A stretch of 64,000 nucleotides of DNA from Mesorhizobium sp. WSM3860 (GCF_002294995.1 NZ_NSGF01000014.1:62001-126000); one strand, 5' to 3'; shown: positions 8,210 to 16,893, counted from the stretch's first letter. Notes: a model not told the origin generated them from the sequence alone. A program made the numbers and translations.

Positions 8210-9022
8210 ATGACCCAATTTCGATTTGCCGCCGTCGGCGACAATTGCACTGACCGCCTCGGCTTGCCGATCGGACGCTCGCTGGTCGGCGGCAACGCGC
8301 TCAACGTCGCCGTCCAGCTCGCCCGGCTTGGCCACAGGAGCTTCTATTTCGGCGCCGTCGGCCGCGACGCCGAGGGTGAGCGCACCCGCGCCGAGCTCGA
8401 AGCCAATCGGGTCGTGGTCGACCACCTGCGCGTCGGCGAACGCACCACCGCCTGGACCGACATCAAAGTGTTGCCGTCCGGTGAGCGGCTGATTGCCGCC
8501 GAGGATTTCGGCGCCTGCGCCGGATACGCGCCGCACGAGGCCGAGCTTGCGATCCTGGCAGCGATGGATCACGTCCATATCGGCTGGCTGGATGACGGCG
8601 GCGACTTGCGCAGGCGCCTGTCGCGGGCAGGCGTCAGCGTCTCGCAGGACATTTCGGTCAACGCCGATCCGGCCAATCTGGGCGTCGAGGGGTTGAGCGT
8701 AGCCTTCTGCTCGACCGGCGAACCCCGTGATGCCGCGGCGGCAATGGCGGCGCATCTTCTGTCGCGCGGCGCGGGCTGCGCCGTCGTCATGCGCGGTGCC
8801 GAGGGATCTTTGGCGCTGACGGGCGGCGAACGCGCCGAGACCGGCATCCGTCCGGTCGAGGTCGTCGACACGACCGGCGCCGGCGACAGTTTCATTGCCG
8901 GCTTTCTCCACGCCTGGCTGGCCAAAAAGCCGCTGTTGCAATGCCTCGAAAGCGGCCGCGACCGCGCCGCGCTGACCTGCTGCCATCTCGGCGGCTTCCC
9001 CCAGGAGGGGATGCCGCACTGA
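8210..9022 (+). CDS. frlD: PfkB-family fructosamine 6-kinase (FrlD-like)
   Basis: Ribokinase-fold sugar kinase of about 270 residues. FrlD phosphorylates fructoselysine at C6, making the FrlB substrate. Seen: the N-terminal AVGDNC and GGNALNVAVQLARLG (sugar-binding PfkB signature) and VDTTGAGDSFIAGF near the C-terminus, holding the catalytic aspartate at about residue 226. The opening VGDNC-D...GGNA pattern is as in FrlD rather than fructokinases. Start is either this ATG or the GTG six bases earlier; neither has a strong ribosome site, so coupling to the upstream deglycase gene is likely. Its stop lies three bases from the end of the convergent permease gene. Confidence 0.8.
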   Translation: MTQFRFAAVGDNCTDRLGLPIGRSLVGGNALNVAVQLARLGHRSFYFGAVGRDAEGERTRAELEANRVVVDHLRVGERTTAWTDIKVLPSGERLIAAEDFGACAGYAPHEAELAILAAMDHVHIGWLDDGGDLRRRLSRAGVSVSQDISVNADPANLGVEGLSVAFCSTGEPRDAAAAMAAHLLSRGAGCAVVMRGAEGSLALTGGERAETGIRPVEVVDTTGAGDSFIAGFLHAWLAKKPLLQCLESGRDRAALTCCHLGGFPQEGMPH

Positions 9023-9025
9023 AGT

Positions 9026-9997
9026 TCAGCGCTTCAGCGAGCGCCCGAACCGTTCCTCGATGCGGGACTGCAGGAATTCGAGCCCGATCGACAGCAGCCA
9101 GTAGATCATCGAGGCGGTGATCAGCATCTCGATGTGCCGGAACTCGGTCTGGCCCTGCGTGCGCGCCAGATACATGATCTCCCATACGCCGACCACCGAA
9201 ACCAGCGAGGAATCCTTCAGCATCGCGATGAATTGGTTACCGGTCGGGGGCACGATGACGCGCATCGCCTGCGGCAGGATCACCAGGAACATCGTCTGGT
9301 TGGGGCTGAGGCCAAGCGCGGTGGCGCCCTCCGTCTGGCCGCGCGGAATGCTTTCGATGCCGGCCCGGAAAATCTCGGTCATGTAGGCGCCGTAGCAGAG
9401 CGACAGCGCCATGATGCCGGCGGGTACGGCCCCGATCACGTAACCGACCTGCGGCAGGCCGAGATAGATGAGATAGATCTGCATCAGCAATGGCAGCCCG
9501 CGAAACAGCGAGGTGTAGAACGTTGCCAGGCCATAGACGACGCCGTTCTTGGAGAGCTTGGCTATAGCGCCGATGAAGGCGATGACGGTGGCGATGGCGA
9601 TCGAAATGGCGGAGATGTAGAGCGTCGTCACCACGCCCTGCGAGATGAGGAAGCCGATCTTCCTGGCAATGAAAGACAACGACAGGTCGAAGGAATAGAA
9701 GAACAGCATCAGCAGCGTGAACAGCTCGATCCATACGGCCACGATCTGCTGCTTGCGCCCGAGCTGCTGCAGGGCTTTCCAGTTGGCCGCCGCGATCAGC
9801 GCGATCAGCACCGCCGAAACGCCCCGCGCTGCCGTGGGATTGACGGCGAGCCATCCGAGGGAACTCGGGATCAGCTTGCCGATCCAGTCGGCTTTGATGC
9901 CAAGGCCGTAGAGGCCTGCGGCGAGCGCGGCGAGCGCCAGGCACACGCCGATGCGGCGCGCGGCGTCCGGATAATTGAGCAGCAATCTGCCGATCAC
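9026..9997 (-). CDS. Amino-acid ABC transporter permease (His/Glu/Gln/opine family)
   Basis: Polytopic inner-membrane protein of 323 residues. The C-terminal two thirds is a standard HisM/GlnP-type permease with the EAA loop (GIESIPRGQTEGATALGLSP, about 225-250). The first hundred residues add extra membrane segments, which occurs in fused-type amino-acid permeases. It is the last gene of a leftward unit: binding protein, FAD oxidase, permease, with 18 bases between oxidase and permease. No second permease and no ATPase gene is present in the locus, so it must homodimerise and borrow an ATPase encoded elsewhere, or the system is incomplete. The substrate is presumably a fructosyl-amino acid or opine-like compound. 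Confidence 0.87.
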   Translation of the reverse strand: MIGRLLLNYPDAARRIGVCLALAALAAGLYGLGIKADWIGKLIPSSLGWLAVNPTAARGVSAVLIALIAAANWKALQQLGRKQQIVAVWIELFTLLMLFFYSFDLSLSFIARKIGFLISQGVVTTLYISAISIAIATVIAFIGAIAKLSKNGVVYGLATFYTSLFRGLPLLMQIYLIYLGLPQVGYVIGAVPAGIMALSLCYGAYMTEIFRAGIESIPRGQTEGATALGLSPNQTMFLVILPQAMRVIVPPTGNQFIAMLKDSSLVSVVGVWEIMYLARTQGQTEFRHIEMLITASMIYWLLSIGLEFLQSRIEERFGRSLKR

Positions 9998-10015
9998 CTG
10001 TCGATCTCCCTGTGG

Positions 10016-11308
10016 TCAGCGGGGGCGTTCGCGCCACCAGTCTTGCGCCTGTAGCTTCCAATAGGTGAGTTGCGCCGCGGCAAGCCCGACCGGCCCGCCC
10101 GCCCAGGTCAGCCCGAAGCGTTCGAACAGCCGGTACCGGTCCGACTGGCCGAGAATCGCCTCGGCCACCACCTTGCCGGCCATGGCGGTGGTGTTGATGC
10201 CGTGGCCGCCAAACGCGGTGAGATACCAGACGCCCGGCTGCAGCTGCCCGATCTGGGGCATCAGGTGCCGGGCGTAGGCCATCAGCCCCGACCAGGCGAG
10301 TTCGGTCTTGAGCGCAGCGAGCTGAGGGTAGGTTCCGACCATCTCCCGGCGCAATTCCCTGGCCAGCGCCGCCGGCGAAGCGGCCCGCGTGCTGATGCGC
10401 CCACCCCAGAGCAGCCGCCTCCCGTCTTCCACGACGCGGTAATAGTCGCCGGCGCGGCGGTTGTCGCCTATGCCATCGGTCGTCGCGATGGCGCTGGCGA
10501 TGAGCTCCGGGGCCTCTTCGCTCAGCATCACATAGGTCGCAATCGGCAACATGGCCCGCCTCAACTGGCCGAGCAGCCGTCCTGTGTACCCGCCGGTGGC
10601 GAACACCGCCTGCCGCGCGCGTACTTCGCCGTTTGCGGCGCGTATGGTTTTTTGCGGGCCGTCGAGTCTCGCCTCGAGGGCACTCGACGCCTCGTGGATC
10701 CTGCCGCCCAGCCGCTCGATCTCGTGGGCGACAGCGCGCAGGTAGTTGAGCGGATGCATGTGGAAGGCGTTGGCGTCGCGCAGGCCCTGAAAGTAGCGAT
10801 CGGAATGCAGCACCGCGCGCACCTGGTCACGCTCGAGATATTCGAGCGGATAGTCGAAATCCCGCGCCAGCCGTTCGGCGTGGGCCTTCAGTTCGGCGCC
10901 GCCCTCATGGCGCAGCACGCCGATAATTCCGGGGCGAGGCTTTGCCGCCTCGATGCCGAGATCCTTGATCGTCTGCCGCACGAATTCGACGCCTTCGATC
11001 GACAATCGGTGCAGCTTCTGTGCCGCCGCGGCGCCGGCCATCGAGGCGATATTGTCGCTGCCGGTGGCGAAGCCGGGGCTGACGAAGCCACCGTTGCGGC
11101 CCGAGGCGCCGAAGCCGACGCGCTCGGCTTCGAGCAGGACGATCTCGCGTCCGGCGCGGGCGAGCTGCAGCGCCGTCGTCAGACCGGCCAGTCCGCCACC
11201 GACAATGATTGTGTCGCATTCTGCCAGACCCGCCAATGGTGGTCTGACCTTCGCGTCGGCAAGCGTGCGGCGATAATAAGTATCGGGATAGGTCATGATG
11301 AATCGCAT
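10016..11308 (-). CDS. FAD-dependent amine/amino-acid oxidase of the DAO (PuuB/OrdL-like) family
   Basis: Cytoplasmic flavoprotein of 430 residues. The dinucleotide motif IIVGGGLAGLTTALQLARAG is at about 34-53, followed by GASGRNGGF, and the C-terminus has the FAD-closing GGHGINTTAMAGKVVAEAI. Family members oxidise secondary amines such as gamma-glutamylputrescine or sarcosine. Set in an Amadori locus it may oxidatively cleave a fructosyl-amino acid directly (an amadoriase role, as with SocD of Agrobacterium), or process the released amine; this is inference. A ten-base-arm hairpin sits just upstream. The start could also be the ATG at 11296; no strong ribosome site favours either. Confidence 0.83.
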   Translation of the reverse strand: MRFIMTYPDTYYRRTLADAKVRPPLAGLAECDTIIVGGGLAGLTTALQLARAGREIVLLEAERVGFGASGRNGGFVSPGFATGSDNIASMAGAAAAQKLHRLSIEGVEFVRQTIKDLGIEAAKPRPGIIGVLRHEGGAELKAHAERLARDFDYPLEYLERDQVRAVLHSDRYFQGLRDANAFHMHPLNYLRAVAHEIERLGGRIHEASSALEARLDGPQKTIRAANGEVRARQAVFATGGYTGRLLGQLRRAMLPIATYVMLSEEAPELIASAIATTDGIGDNRRAGDYYRVVEDGRRLLWGGRISTRAASPAALARELRREMVGTYPQLAALKTELAWSGLMAYARHLMPQIGQLQPGVWYLTAFGGHGINTTAMAGKVVAEAILGQSDRYRLFERFGLTWAGGPVGLAAAQLTYWKLQAQDWWRERPR

Positions 11309-11312
11309 GAGA

Positions 11313-11337
11313 GCGGGCGGCCTTGAGGGCCGCCCGC
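11313..11337 (-). terminator. Stem-loop between binding-protein and oxidase genes
   Basis: Perfect ten-base arms GCGGGCGGCC and GGCCGCCCGC around TTGAG, with no T-run. Placed directly after a binding-protein gene inside an operon, it probably stabilises the upstream message and lowers downstream expression rather than ending transcription fully. Confidence 0.6.
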
Positions 11338-11345
11338 GACGAGCG

Positions 11346-12173
11346 TCAGTCGGCGCTGTAGTTCTTGCCGTACCACTTGGTGGTCAGCGTGGCGAGCGTG
11401 CCGTCTTTTTTCATCTGGTCGATGATGCCGCCGATCTTGGTGGTCCACTCGGCGTCGCCCTTGTCCGCGATCACCACCAGCGGCTCGCGGAAGGCGTAGT
11501 CGCCCTCGAGGATGCGCAGCGGATACCCGTTCTTGATGGCGTTCTGGGCGGTCTGCTCGGGCGCGATGACTGCGTCGAGCCTCACGCCGTCCCCAAGTCT
11601 CAAATCGTCGAATGGCAGCATGGAATCGGCGAAGGTCCGGATCTCGCCCGGTTGCAGCTTGTATTCGACTGGCGGAAGGCCGGGAGCGTCGATCTCCAAC
11701 TGACGCCGGATGAAATCTTCCGAAGTGGTGGCGGTTTCGACCCCGATTACCTTGCCGTTCAGGTCGTTTACGGACTTCGCCTTGCTGTCCTTGTGGACCA
11801 CATAGACATAAGGGCTGTAATAATAGATGCCGGCGAAATCGATCACTTTGGCCCGGGCTTTGGTCGGCGTCACCGAGCCGACGCCGAGATCGTAACGGCC
11901 CTGCCAGTGGCCGCCGGTCATTGTGGCCCAATCGGGCGTCTCGAAGCTGACCTCCACGCCCAGGCGCTTGGCGATCTCTTTCGAGACGTCGATATCAAAG
12001 CCCACCAACTGATTGCTTTCGTCGAGAAAGCTCTGCGGCGGCCAGCCGCTGTTGGTCGCGACCACCATGGCCTTCTTGGATGTGACGCGATCCAGGGTTT
12101 CTCCCGCCCGCGCTGCCGACACAAATGCGAGCGCGCCGGCAGCCAGCGCGAAACAAGCGATCAATTTCCTCAC
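11346..12173 (-). CDS. Periplasmic amino-acid-type ABC substrate-binding protein
   Basis: Family-3 solute-binding protein of 275 residues. The signal peptide runs to about residue 23 (ALAFVSAARA then GET). The mature part shows family-3 features: FDIDVSKEIAKRLGVEVSFE, DLNGKVIGVETATTSEDFIRR and DDLRLGDGVRLDAVIA. I chose the GTG at 12173 because GAGGGAGG lies four bases before it; the longer frame to 12257 would add a non-signal leader and contain the operator. Operator 3 of the FrlR-type set lies 20 bases before this start. It captures the compound imported by the permease at 9026, presumably a fructosyl-amino acid. Confidence 0.87.
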   Translation of the reverse strand: MRKLIACFALAAGALAFVSAARAGETLDRVTSKKAMVVATNSGWPPQSFLDESNQLVGFDIDVSKEIAKRLGVEVSFETPDWATMTGGHWQGRYDLGVGSVTPTKARAKVIDFAGIYYYSPYVYVVHKDSKAKSVNDLNGKVIGVETATTSEDFIRRQLEIDAPGLPPVEYKLQPGEIRTFADSMLPFDDLRLGDGVRLDAVIAPEQTAQNAIKNGYPLRILEGDYAFREPLVVIADKGDAEWTTKIGGIIDQMKKDGTLATLTTKWYGKNYSAD

Positions 12174-12193
12174 GAAACCTCCCTCGTATGTAA

Positions 12194-12206
12194 GATGTCT
12201 GACAAC
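12194..12206. promoter_or_regulatory. FrlR-type operator 3 (before the binding-protein gene)
   Basis: GATGTCTGACAAC matches the other two sites at 11 of 13 positions versus operator 2, and holds TGTC-T-GACA. It lies 20 bases before the GTG start at 12173, the same offset as at the deglycase gene, which puts the uptake unit under the same regulator. Confidence 0.68.
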
Positions 12207-12320
12207 GCAAATTGTCCCGAAGCGGCAGGGCGAGTCAAGCATCTTTTGTCGGGGCATTGCCGAGTTCAGCCTGTAGTGGGCGTCCAGCGCTGGGGGCTCG
12301 TGCCGCTCCCCGCCCCAGCC

Positions 12321-13214
12321 TCAGCTCCGTTGCCGCAGTGCCTCGACGACGACCGCCATCGCCGGCGAAAGCTGCCGTCGGCTCGGGTAGTAGAGGTGGT
12401 AGCCCGGGAAGGGCAGGCTCCAGTCGTCGAGCGCGAGCGTCAGCCGCCCCTCCGCGATGTGGCGGCTGACGAGGTTTTCGGGGACATAAGCGATGCCGTA
12501 GCCGCTTAGCGCCGCGTCGATCATCGGCAGGGTTGAGTTGAAGGTCAGCTGGCCATCGACCCGGACCCGAAGCTCGCGGCCTCGTTTCTCGAACTCCCAG
12601 GCATAGAGCCCGCCAAACGTCGCCTGCCGCAAGCCGATGCAGTCATGCCCGACCAGATCCTGCGGTATCCTCGGGGCGGAGCGGTGCGCGAAATACTCCG
12701 GCGAGGCGACGGCCACCAGCCGCCAGTCCGGACCGATCCGCACCGCGATCATGTCCCGGTCGACGCTCTCGCCAAGCCGCACGCCGGCGTCGAAGCGCTC
12801 CTCCACGATGTTGCGCATGCCGTTGTCGCTGTAGAGCTCGATGCGCAAGTCGGGATAGTCGCAGAGCACCGGCTCGAGCTTCGGCCAGACCGTCGTCTGC
12901 AGCGCATGGTCGGACAACGTGATGCGCACCGTGCCAGCGGGCTTGTCTCGGAAGGCGACCAGGCCCGCGAGATCGGCCTCGATCTCCTCGAAGCGCGGGG
13001 CGAGCGACTGATAGAGCCGCTCGCCGGCTTCCGTTGGCGCCACGCTTCGCGTGGTGCGGGTAAGCAGGCGCACGCCGAGGCGGGCTTCCAGCTGCTTGAT
13101 GGTGTGGCTGAGCGTCGACTGTGATGTGCCGAGCTCCGCCGCGGCCCTGGTGAAGCTGCGCTCCCGGGCGACAGCCAGGAACCACAACAGATCTTTCATG
13201 TCGCCGCGCTGCAT
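12321..13214 (-). CDS. LysR-family transcriptional regulator
   Basis: A 297-residue LysR protein. The N-terminal winged helix (about 5-64) includes FTRAAAELGTSQSTLSHTIK; the C-terminal half is the periplasmic-binding-like effector domain ending PGYHLYYPSRRQLSPAMAVV, the form seen in the YafC/DsdC-like group common in rhizobia. ATG at 13214 follows AGGAGG by seven bases. It is divergent from a cupin, alcohol dehydrogenase and MFS gene set. A perfect GATAA-N11-TTATC dyad sits between, 33 bases before this start. It most likely activates that set in response to a small metabolite. Its C-terminal third is also the closest relative in this window of the decayed fragment at 3591-3838. Confidence 0.92.
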   Translation of the reverse strand: MQRGDMKDLLWFLAVARERSFTRAAAELGTSQSTLSHTIKQLEARLGVRLLTRTTRSVAPTEAGERLYQSLAPRFEEIEADLAGLVAFRDKPAGTVRITLSDHALQTTVWPKLEPVLCDYPDLRIELYSDNGMRNIVEERFDAGVRLGESVDRDMIAVRIGPDWRLVAVASPEYFAHRSAPRIPQDLVGHDCIGLRQATFGGLYAWEFEKRGRELRVRVDGQLTFNSTLPMIDAALSGYGIAYVPENLVSRHIAEGRLTLALDDWSLPFPGYHLYYPSRRQLSPAMAVVVEALRQRS

Positions 13215-13247
13215 GCGGAACCTCCTGGCCAATTTATATCACAGATC

Positions 13248-13268
13248 GATAAGTCCATACGGATTATC
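13248..13268. promoter_or_regulatory. LysR-type binding box GATAA-N11-TTATC
   Basis: Perfect five-base inverted arms separated by exactly 11 bases, fitting the T-N11-A rule for LysR sites. It lies in the divergent region between the LysR gene (start 13214) and the cupin gene (start 13465). Confidence 0.62.
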
Positions 13269-13464
13269 TGCTCTATTCGAATTGGTTGCGCTGCAATATC
13301 TTCCGGGCAGGTCGCGGCGGCCGTGAGCGATTCCGGCGCCCCGCTTGCAAGGATGCCCCCGCCATCCCGGGTTGATCAGGCTCGGCCGCTTCGACCAGGG
13401 CCTGCACACGCGCGGCGAGTTCCCGCTGCGCATCGAACGCATGTGAGAACGCAAAGGAGATCAC

Positions 13465-13860
13465 ATGGACATTCTTCGCGCTGGCACGAGGCCGTCCGGC
13501 AAGGGTCCTTCGGACTGGTTCACCGGCCCGGTCCGGATCGATCCGCTCTTCAATCTCTTCGATGCCGCGCGGGTGCAGGGTGCGCAGGTCACCTTCGAGC
13601 CCGGCGCCCGCACGGCCTGGCACACGCATCCGCTCGGGCAGACGCTGATCGTCGTCTCCGGTCGTGGCCGCGTGCAGCGCGAGGGCGGGCCGGTCGAGGA
13701 GATCCGCCCCGGCGACGTCGTCTGGTTCGCGCCCGGCGAGAAGCATTGGCACGGCGCGTCGCCCGAGACCGCCATGACCCACATTGCCCTCCAGGAGGTC
13801 AAGGACGGCAAGGTCGTGGACTGGCTGGAACATGTCAGCGACGCCGACTACGGCGCCTGA
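13465..13860 (+). CDS. Small cupin protein, (R)-mandelonitrile-lyase-like
   Basis: A single-domain cupin of 131 residues. The metal-binding pattern is clear: H53, H55 and Q59 in WHTHPLGQT and H94/H96 in PGEKHWHG, as in the manganese cupins annotated as mandelonitrile lyase-like and often found with LysR regulators and dehydrogenases. The real reaction in such operons is usually unknown; carbonyl or quinone detoxification is a common guess. It is first in a rightward set with the alcohol dehydrogenase 27 bases downstream, opposite the LysR gene and behind its likely box. AAAGGAG lies before the ATG. Confidence 0.85.
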   Translation: MDILRAGTRPSGKGPSDWFTGPVRIDPLFNLFDAARVQGAQVTFEPGARTAWHTHPLGQTLIVVSGRGRVQREGGPVEEIRPGDVVWFAPGEKHWHGASPETAMTHIALQEVKDGKVVDWLEHVSDADYGA

Positions 13861-13887
13861 TCACCGATCGAACGAAAGGAAAGCAAA

Positions 13888-14904
13888 ATGCTCGCAACTG
13901 TTCTTCATAAGCCCGGCGATATCCGCTGCGAGGAAATCGAGGACCCGAAGATCCTTCGCCCGACGGATGCCATCATAAAACTTTCCGCGAGCTGCATCTG
14001 CGGCTCGGATCTGTGGCCGTATCGCGGGCTGCAGCCGGTCGATCGCCCGATGCATATGGGCCACGAATATTGCGGCATCGTCGTCGAGGTCGGCGCAGAG
14101 GTACGCAACGTGCGCCCCGGCCAGTTCGTCGTCGGCTCCTTCTGCCTCTCCGACAACACCTGCCCGCATTGCCGCTTCGGCTTCCAGTCCTCCTGCGTCC
14201 AGCGCGAGTTCATGTCGGGCGCCCAGGCCCCTTACGCCCGTGTGCCGCTGGCCGACGGCACGCTGGTGGCGACGTCGGAGGTTCCGCCGGCAGACCTAGT
14301 GCCTGACCTGTTGGCCGTCTCGGATGTGCTCGGCACCGGCTGGTATGCCGCCGATGCGGCCGAGGTGCGCGAAGGATCGACGGTTGTCGTTGTCGGCGAC
14401 GGTGCCGTCGGCCTGATGGGCGTCCTCGCGGCGAGCGAGATGGGCGCCGAGCGCATCATCGCTATGAGCCGGCACGAGAGCCGGCAGAAACTCGCGCGCG
14501 AGTTCGGCGCGACCGACATCGTGGCCGAGCGCGGCGAGGAAGGCATTGCCCGCATCAAGGAACTCACCGCGGGCGTCGGCGCGGATTCGGTGCTGGAATG
14601 CGTCGGCACGGCCGAATCCTTCGACCAGGCGCTGGCCTGCTCGCGGCCAGGCGGCACGATCGGCTATGTCGGCGTGCCGCATGGCGTGAGCTTCGACGGC
14701 CAGAAACTGTTCTTCGGCCAGAAGCGCATGCTCGGCGGCCCGGCGCCGGTGCGCCGCTTCCTGCCCGACCTGATGGAGCGCGTGCTCAAGGGCCGGATCA
14801 AGCCCGGCAAGGTCTTCGACCTCAAGCTGCCGCTGTCAGAGGTCGCCGAGGGCTACCGCGCCATGGATGAGCGCCGCGCCATCAAGGTCATGCTGTCGGT
14901 CTAG
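13888..14904 (+). CDS. Zinc-dependent alcohol dehydrogenase (MDR family)
   Basis: NAD(P)-dependent dehydrogenase of 338 residues. Catalytic-zinc ligands are visible as C38 (CICGSD) and H59-E60 (GHEYCG). The structural-zinc lobe has CPHC...SSC, with only three of the usual four cysteines. The coenzyme fold begins at about residue 168 with VVGDGAVGLMG. It would interconvert an alcohol and an aldehyde or ketone. Second gene of the LysR-controlled set; the MFS gene starts ten bases after its stop. AAAGGAAAG precedes the ATG. The substrate is not evident. Confidence 0.9.
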   Translation: MLATVLHKPGDIRCEEIEDPKILRPTDAIIKLSASCICGSDLWPYRGLQPVDRPMHMGHEYCGIVVEVGAEVRNVRPGQFVVGSFCLSDNTCPHCRFGFQSSCVQREFMSGAQAPYARVPLADGTLVATSEVPPADLVPDLLAVSDVLGTGWYAADAAEVREGSTVVVVGDGAVGLMGVLAASEMGAERIIAMSRHESRQKLAREFGATDIVAERGEEGIARIKELTAGVGADSVLECVGTAESFDQALACSRPGGTIGYVGVPHGVSFDGQKLFFGQKRMLGGPAPVRRFLPDLMERVLKGRIKPGKVFDLKLPLSEVAEGYRAMDERRAIKVMLSV

Positions 14905-14913
14905 GTATTGACG

Positions 14914-16110
14914 ATGGCCGCGACCGACACTGCACCCGTTCGAAGCGGGACGATGGCGAGATTGCTGCCCATCATGGCTGCGGTCTTCGCCGGCTTCCTG
15001 CTGATCGGCCTGGCGCTGCCCGTCCTGCCGCTGCACCTGCATGACAGGCTCGGCTTCGGCCCGTTCGCCGTCGGACTGGTGACGGGCAGCCAGTTCGTCG
15101 CCTCGCTGCTCTCGCGCATCGGTGCCGGAAACTATGCCGATCTGCGCGGCGGCAAGCGGGCCGTCGTGGTCGGCCTTGTCGCCGCCGCGCTGGCCGGGCT
15201 TGTCTATCTCGGCTCGCTGGCCTTTCTCGGTCAGCCGGCCGCGTCCGCGACGGCACTCTTCGTCGGCAGGGCGGTACTGGGCGCGGCCGAGAGCTTTATC
15301 ATCACCGGCGGCGTGGCCTGGGGCCTGGCGCTTGCCGGCGGACAGAACTCCGGCAAGGTCATCGCCTGGATCGGCATGGCGATGTTCGCCGCGCTGGCGT
15401 TCGGCGCACCGATCGGGTCCGCGCTCTATGGAGCCGGCGGCTTCGCCGCGATCGCTCTCGCCACAATGGTCCTGCCCCTTGCAACGCTGCTTGCCACTCT
15501 GCCGATGCGCGGCGTCAAGGCCGCCGGCAGCGTCGCGCGGCAGTCCTGGACGCGCGTGGCGCAAGCGGTCTGGCTTCCGGGCGTCGGAGCGGCCCTCAGC
15601 AGCCTCGGCTATGGCGCAATCCTGTCCTTCGCAGCGCTGCTCTTTGCCGAGCGCGGCTGGCAGCCGGTCTGGCTTCCGTTCACCGCCTATGCGGCGGCGC
15701 TGATCGCGGCAAGGCTGTGCTTCGGCCACCTGCCGGACAGGCTCGGCGGCGCCGGCGTCGCCGCGATCTTCGTGGTCGTCGAGGCGGCGGGCCTTCTATC
15801 GATTTGGCTGGCCCCGGGGCCGCTCGTCGCAGCCATAGGAGCGGGCCTGACGGGGCTCGGCTACTCGCTGGTCTATCCCGGCCTCGGGGTAGAGGCAGTC
15901 GGCCATCTCCCCGCAAGCAGCCGCGGCCTTGCCATGGGGCTCTACACCGTCTTCCTCGATGTGGCGCTTGGCTTCGGCAGCCCGGCGCTCGGCCTGATCG
16001 CCGCGTCCGCCGGGCTGCGGTTCGTCTTCCTCGCCGCCGCCACGGCGGCCCTTCCGGCTTTGGCCATCGCGCTTTTGCTTCGCCGCAGGTCAGCCTCGGC
16101 AAGGATGTAA
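14914..16110 (+). CDS. MFS transporter, YhhS-like
   Basis: Major-facilitator inner-membrane transporter of 398 residues with about twelve hydrophobic segments. LPLHLHDRLGFGPFAVGLV followed by SRIGAGNYADLRGGKR is the MFS loop 2-3 signature; the arrangement resembles the YhhS/YfcJ arabinose-efflux-like group. Third gene after the cupin and dehydrogenase, so it probably exports a compound or product related to them. ATG at 14914 is used; an in-frame TTG lies six bases earlier. Convergent with the gene at 16154. Confidence 0.88.
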   Translation: MAATDTAPVRSGTMARLLPIMAAVFAGFLLIGLALPVLPLHLHDRLGFGPFAVGLVTGSQFVASLLSRIGAGNYADLRGGKRAVVVGLVAAALAGLVYLGSLAFLGQPAASATALFVGRAVLGAAESFIITGGVAWGLALAGGQNSGKVIAWIGMAMFAALAFGAPIGSALYGAGGFAAIALATMVLPLATLLATLPMRGVKAAGSVARQSWTRVAQAVWLPGVGAALSSLGYGAILSFAALLFAERGWQPVWLPFTAYAAALIAARLCFGHLPDRLGGAGVAAIFVVVEAAGLLSIWLAPGPLVAAIGAGLTGLGYSLVYPGLGVEAVGHLPASSRGLAMGLYTVFLDVALGFGSPALGLIAASAGLRFVFLAAATAALPALAIALLLRRRSASARM

Positions 16111-16132
16111 CGGCAAGCGCCGCTGCGCCGTT
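16109..16132 (+). terminator. Stem-loop after the MFS gene
   Basis: AACGGC and GCCGTT arms with a 12-base loop and a short T-run following on the plus strand, overlapping the stop codon of the MFS gene and lying between convergent genes. Confidence 0.4.
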
Positions 16133-16153
16133 TCTGCAGGCGTCGGATAGGCC

Positions 16154-16678
16154 TCAGTGCCGGGGCACGTCAGCCCACAAACGGACGGCAAAGCCGCGCT
16201 TGTCGAGCACCCAGGTCTCGCCGGTTACCATCGCCTTGCCGTCCAGGCATTTATAGGAATAGACCGCGTCGTGACCCGTCGCGAAGGCTGGCACGACGTC
16301 GTCATTCGGGTTGGCCTTGCAGAATTCGTCCGCGCCGGGATTGTCGCGCGCGGCGTTCATTTTGGCGCAGGGCAGGTTTGCCCCAATGAAGCAGGCCAGG
16401 ACCTTGCCGTCCATGCAGCGGTAGCTAGCCTGCGTCTGCAGTTCCGATTCCGGCGGCGTGTCCTTGGCGTCCGGAAAGAGCTTCTTGAACGCCTTGGCCG
16501 TGCCGCCGTAAAGCTCGTGCGAGTAGGGGCGGATCGTATCGTCGTTCTTCACTTGGCGGCACAGTTGGTAGAGATTTTGGGCCTTTGCCACGCTGCCTGA
16601 AGCGAGGACCGGGAAGGCGGATGCCGAAAGCAGCACCGAAACGAAAACGCCGATGGTCGAAAGGCGGAATGCACGCAT
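16154..16678 (-). CDS. Exported cysteine-containing protein of unknown function
   Basis: A 174-residue protein with a signal peptide to about residue 26 (ending FPVLA). The mature part has seven cysteines and two similar stretches, YRCMDGKVLACF and YKCLDGKAMVTG, with conserved-looking acidic and aromatic residues; the even spacing suggests disulfides in the periplasm. I do not recognise a named family. The ATG at 16678 follows GAGGAG by six bases; the longer upstream frame has no such site. It is convergent with the MFS gene and divergent from a cupin gene. Confidence 0.75.
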   Translation of the reverse strand: MRAFRLSTIGVFVSVLLSASAFPVLASGSVAKAQNLYQLCRQVKNDDTIRPYSHELYGGTAKAFKKLFPDAKDTPPESELQTQASYRCMDGKVLACFIGANLPCAKMNAARDNPGADEFCKANPNDDVVPAFATGHDAVYSYKCLDGKAMVTGETWVLDKRGFAVRLWADVPRH

Positions 16679-16893
16679 TTTGAACTCCTCGGGAAGGCGC
16701 GGCCATTGCTGGCGTCGCGCATACGACGCCGGCAACCTCCGGCAGCTTGAGCGCTGCGATGCCGGGAAGCAATCCGGGTCGCTAGTGCCGCGAGCGGGCG
16801 TCGGCACCTCTGGAACCAAGGCTGTCCCCAAGGGTTGAGTTCGGTCGGCCAAGGCCGCAAGGCGTTGCAAGCGGTACTTATGGAGGCCCGGCT

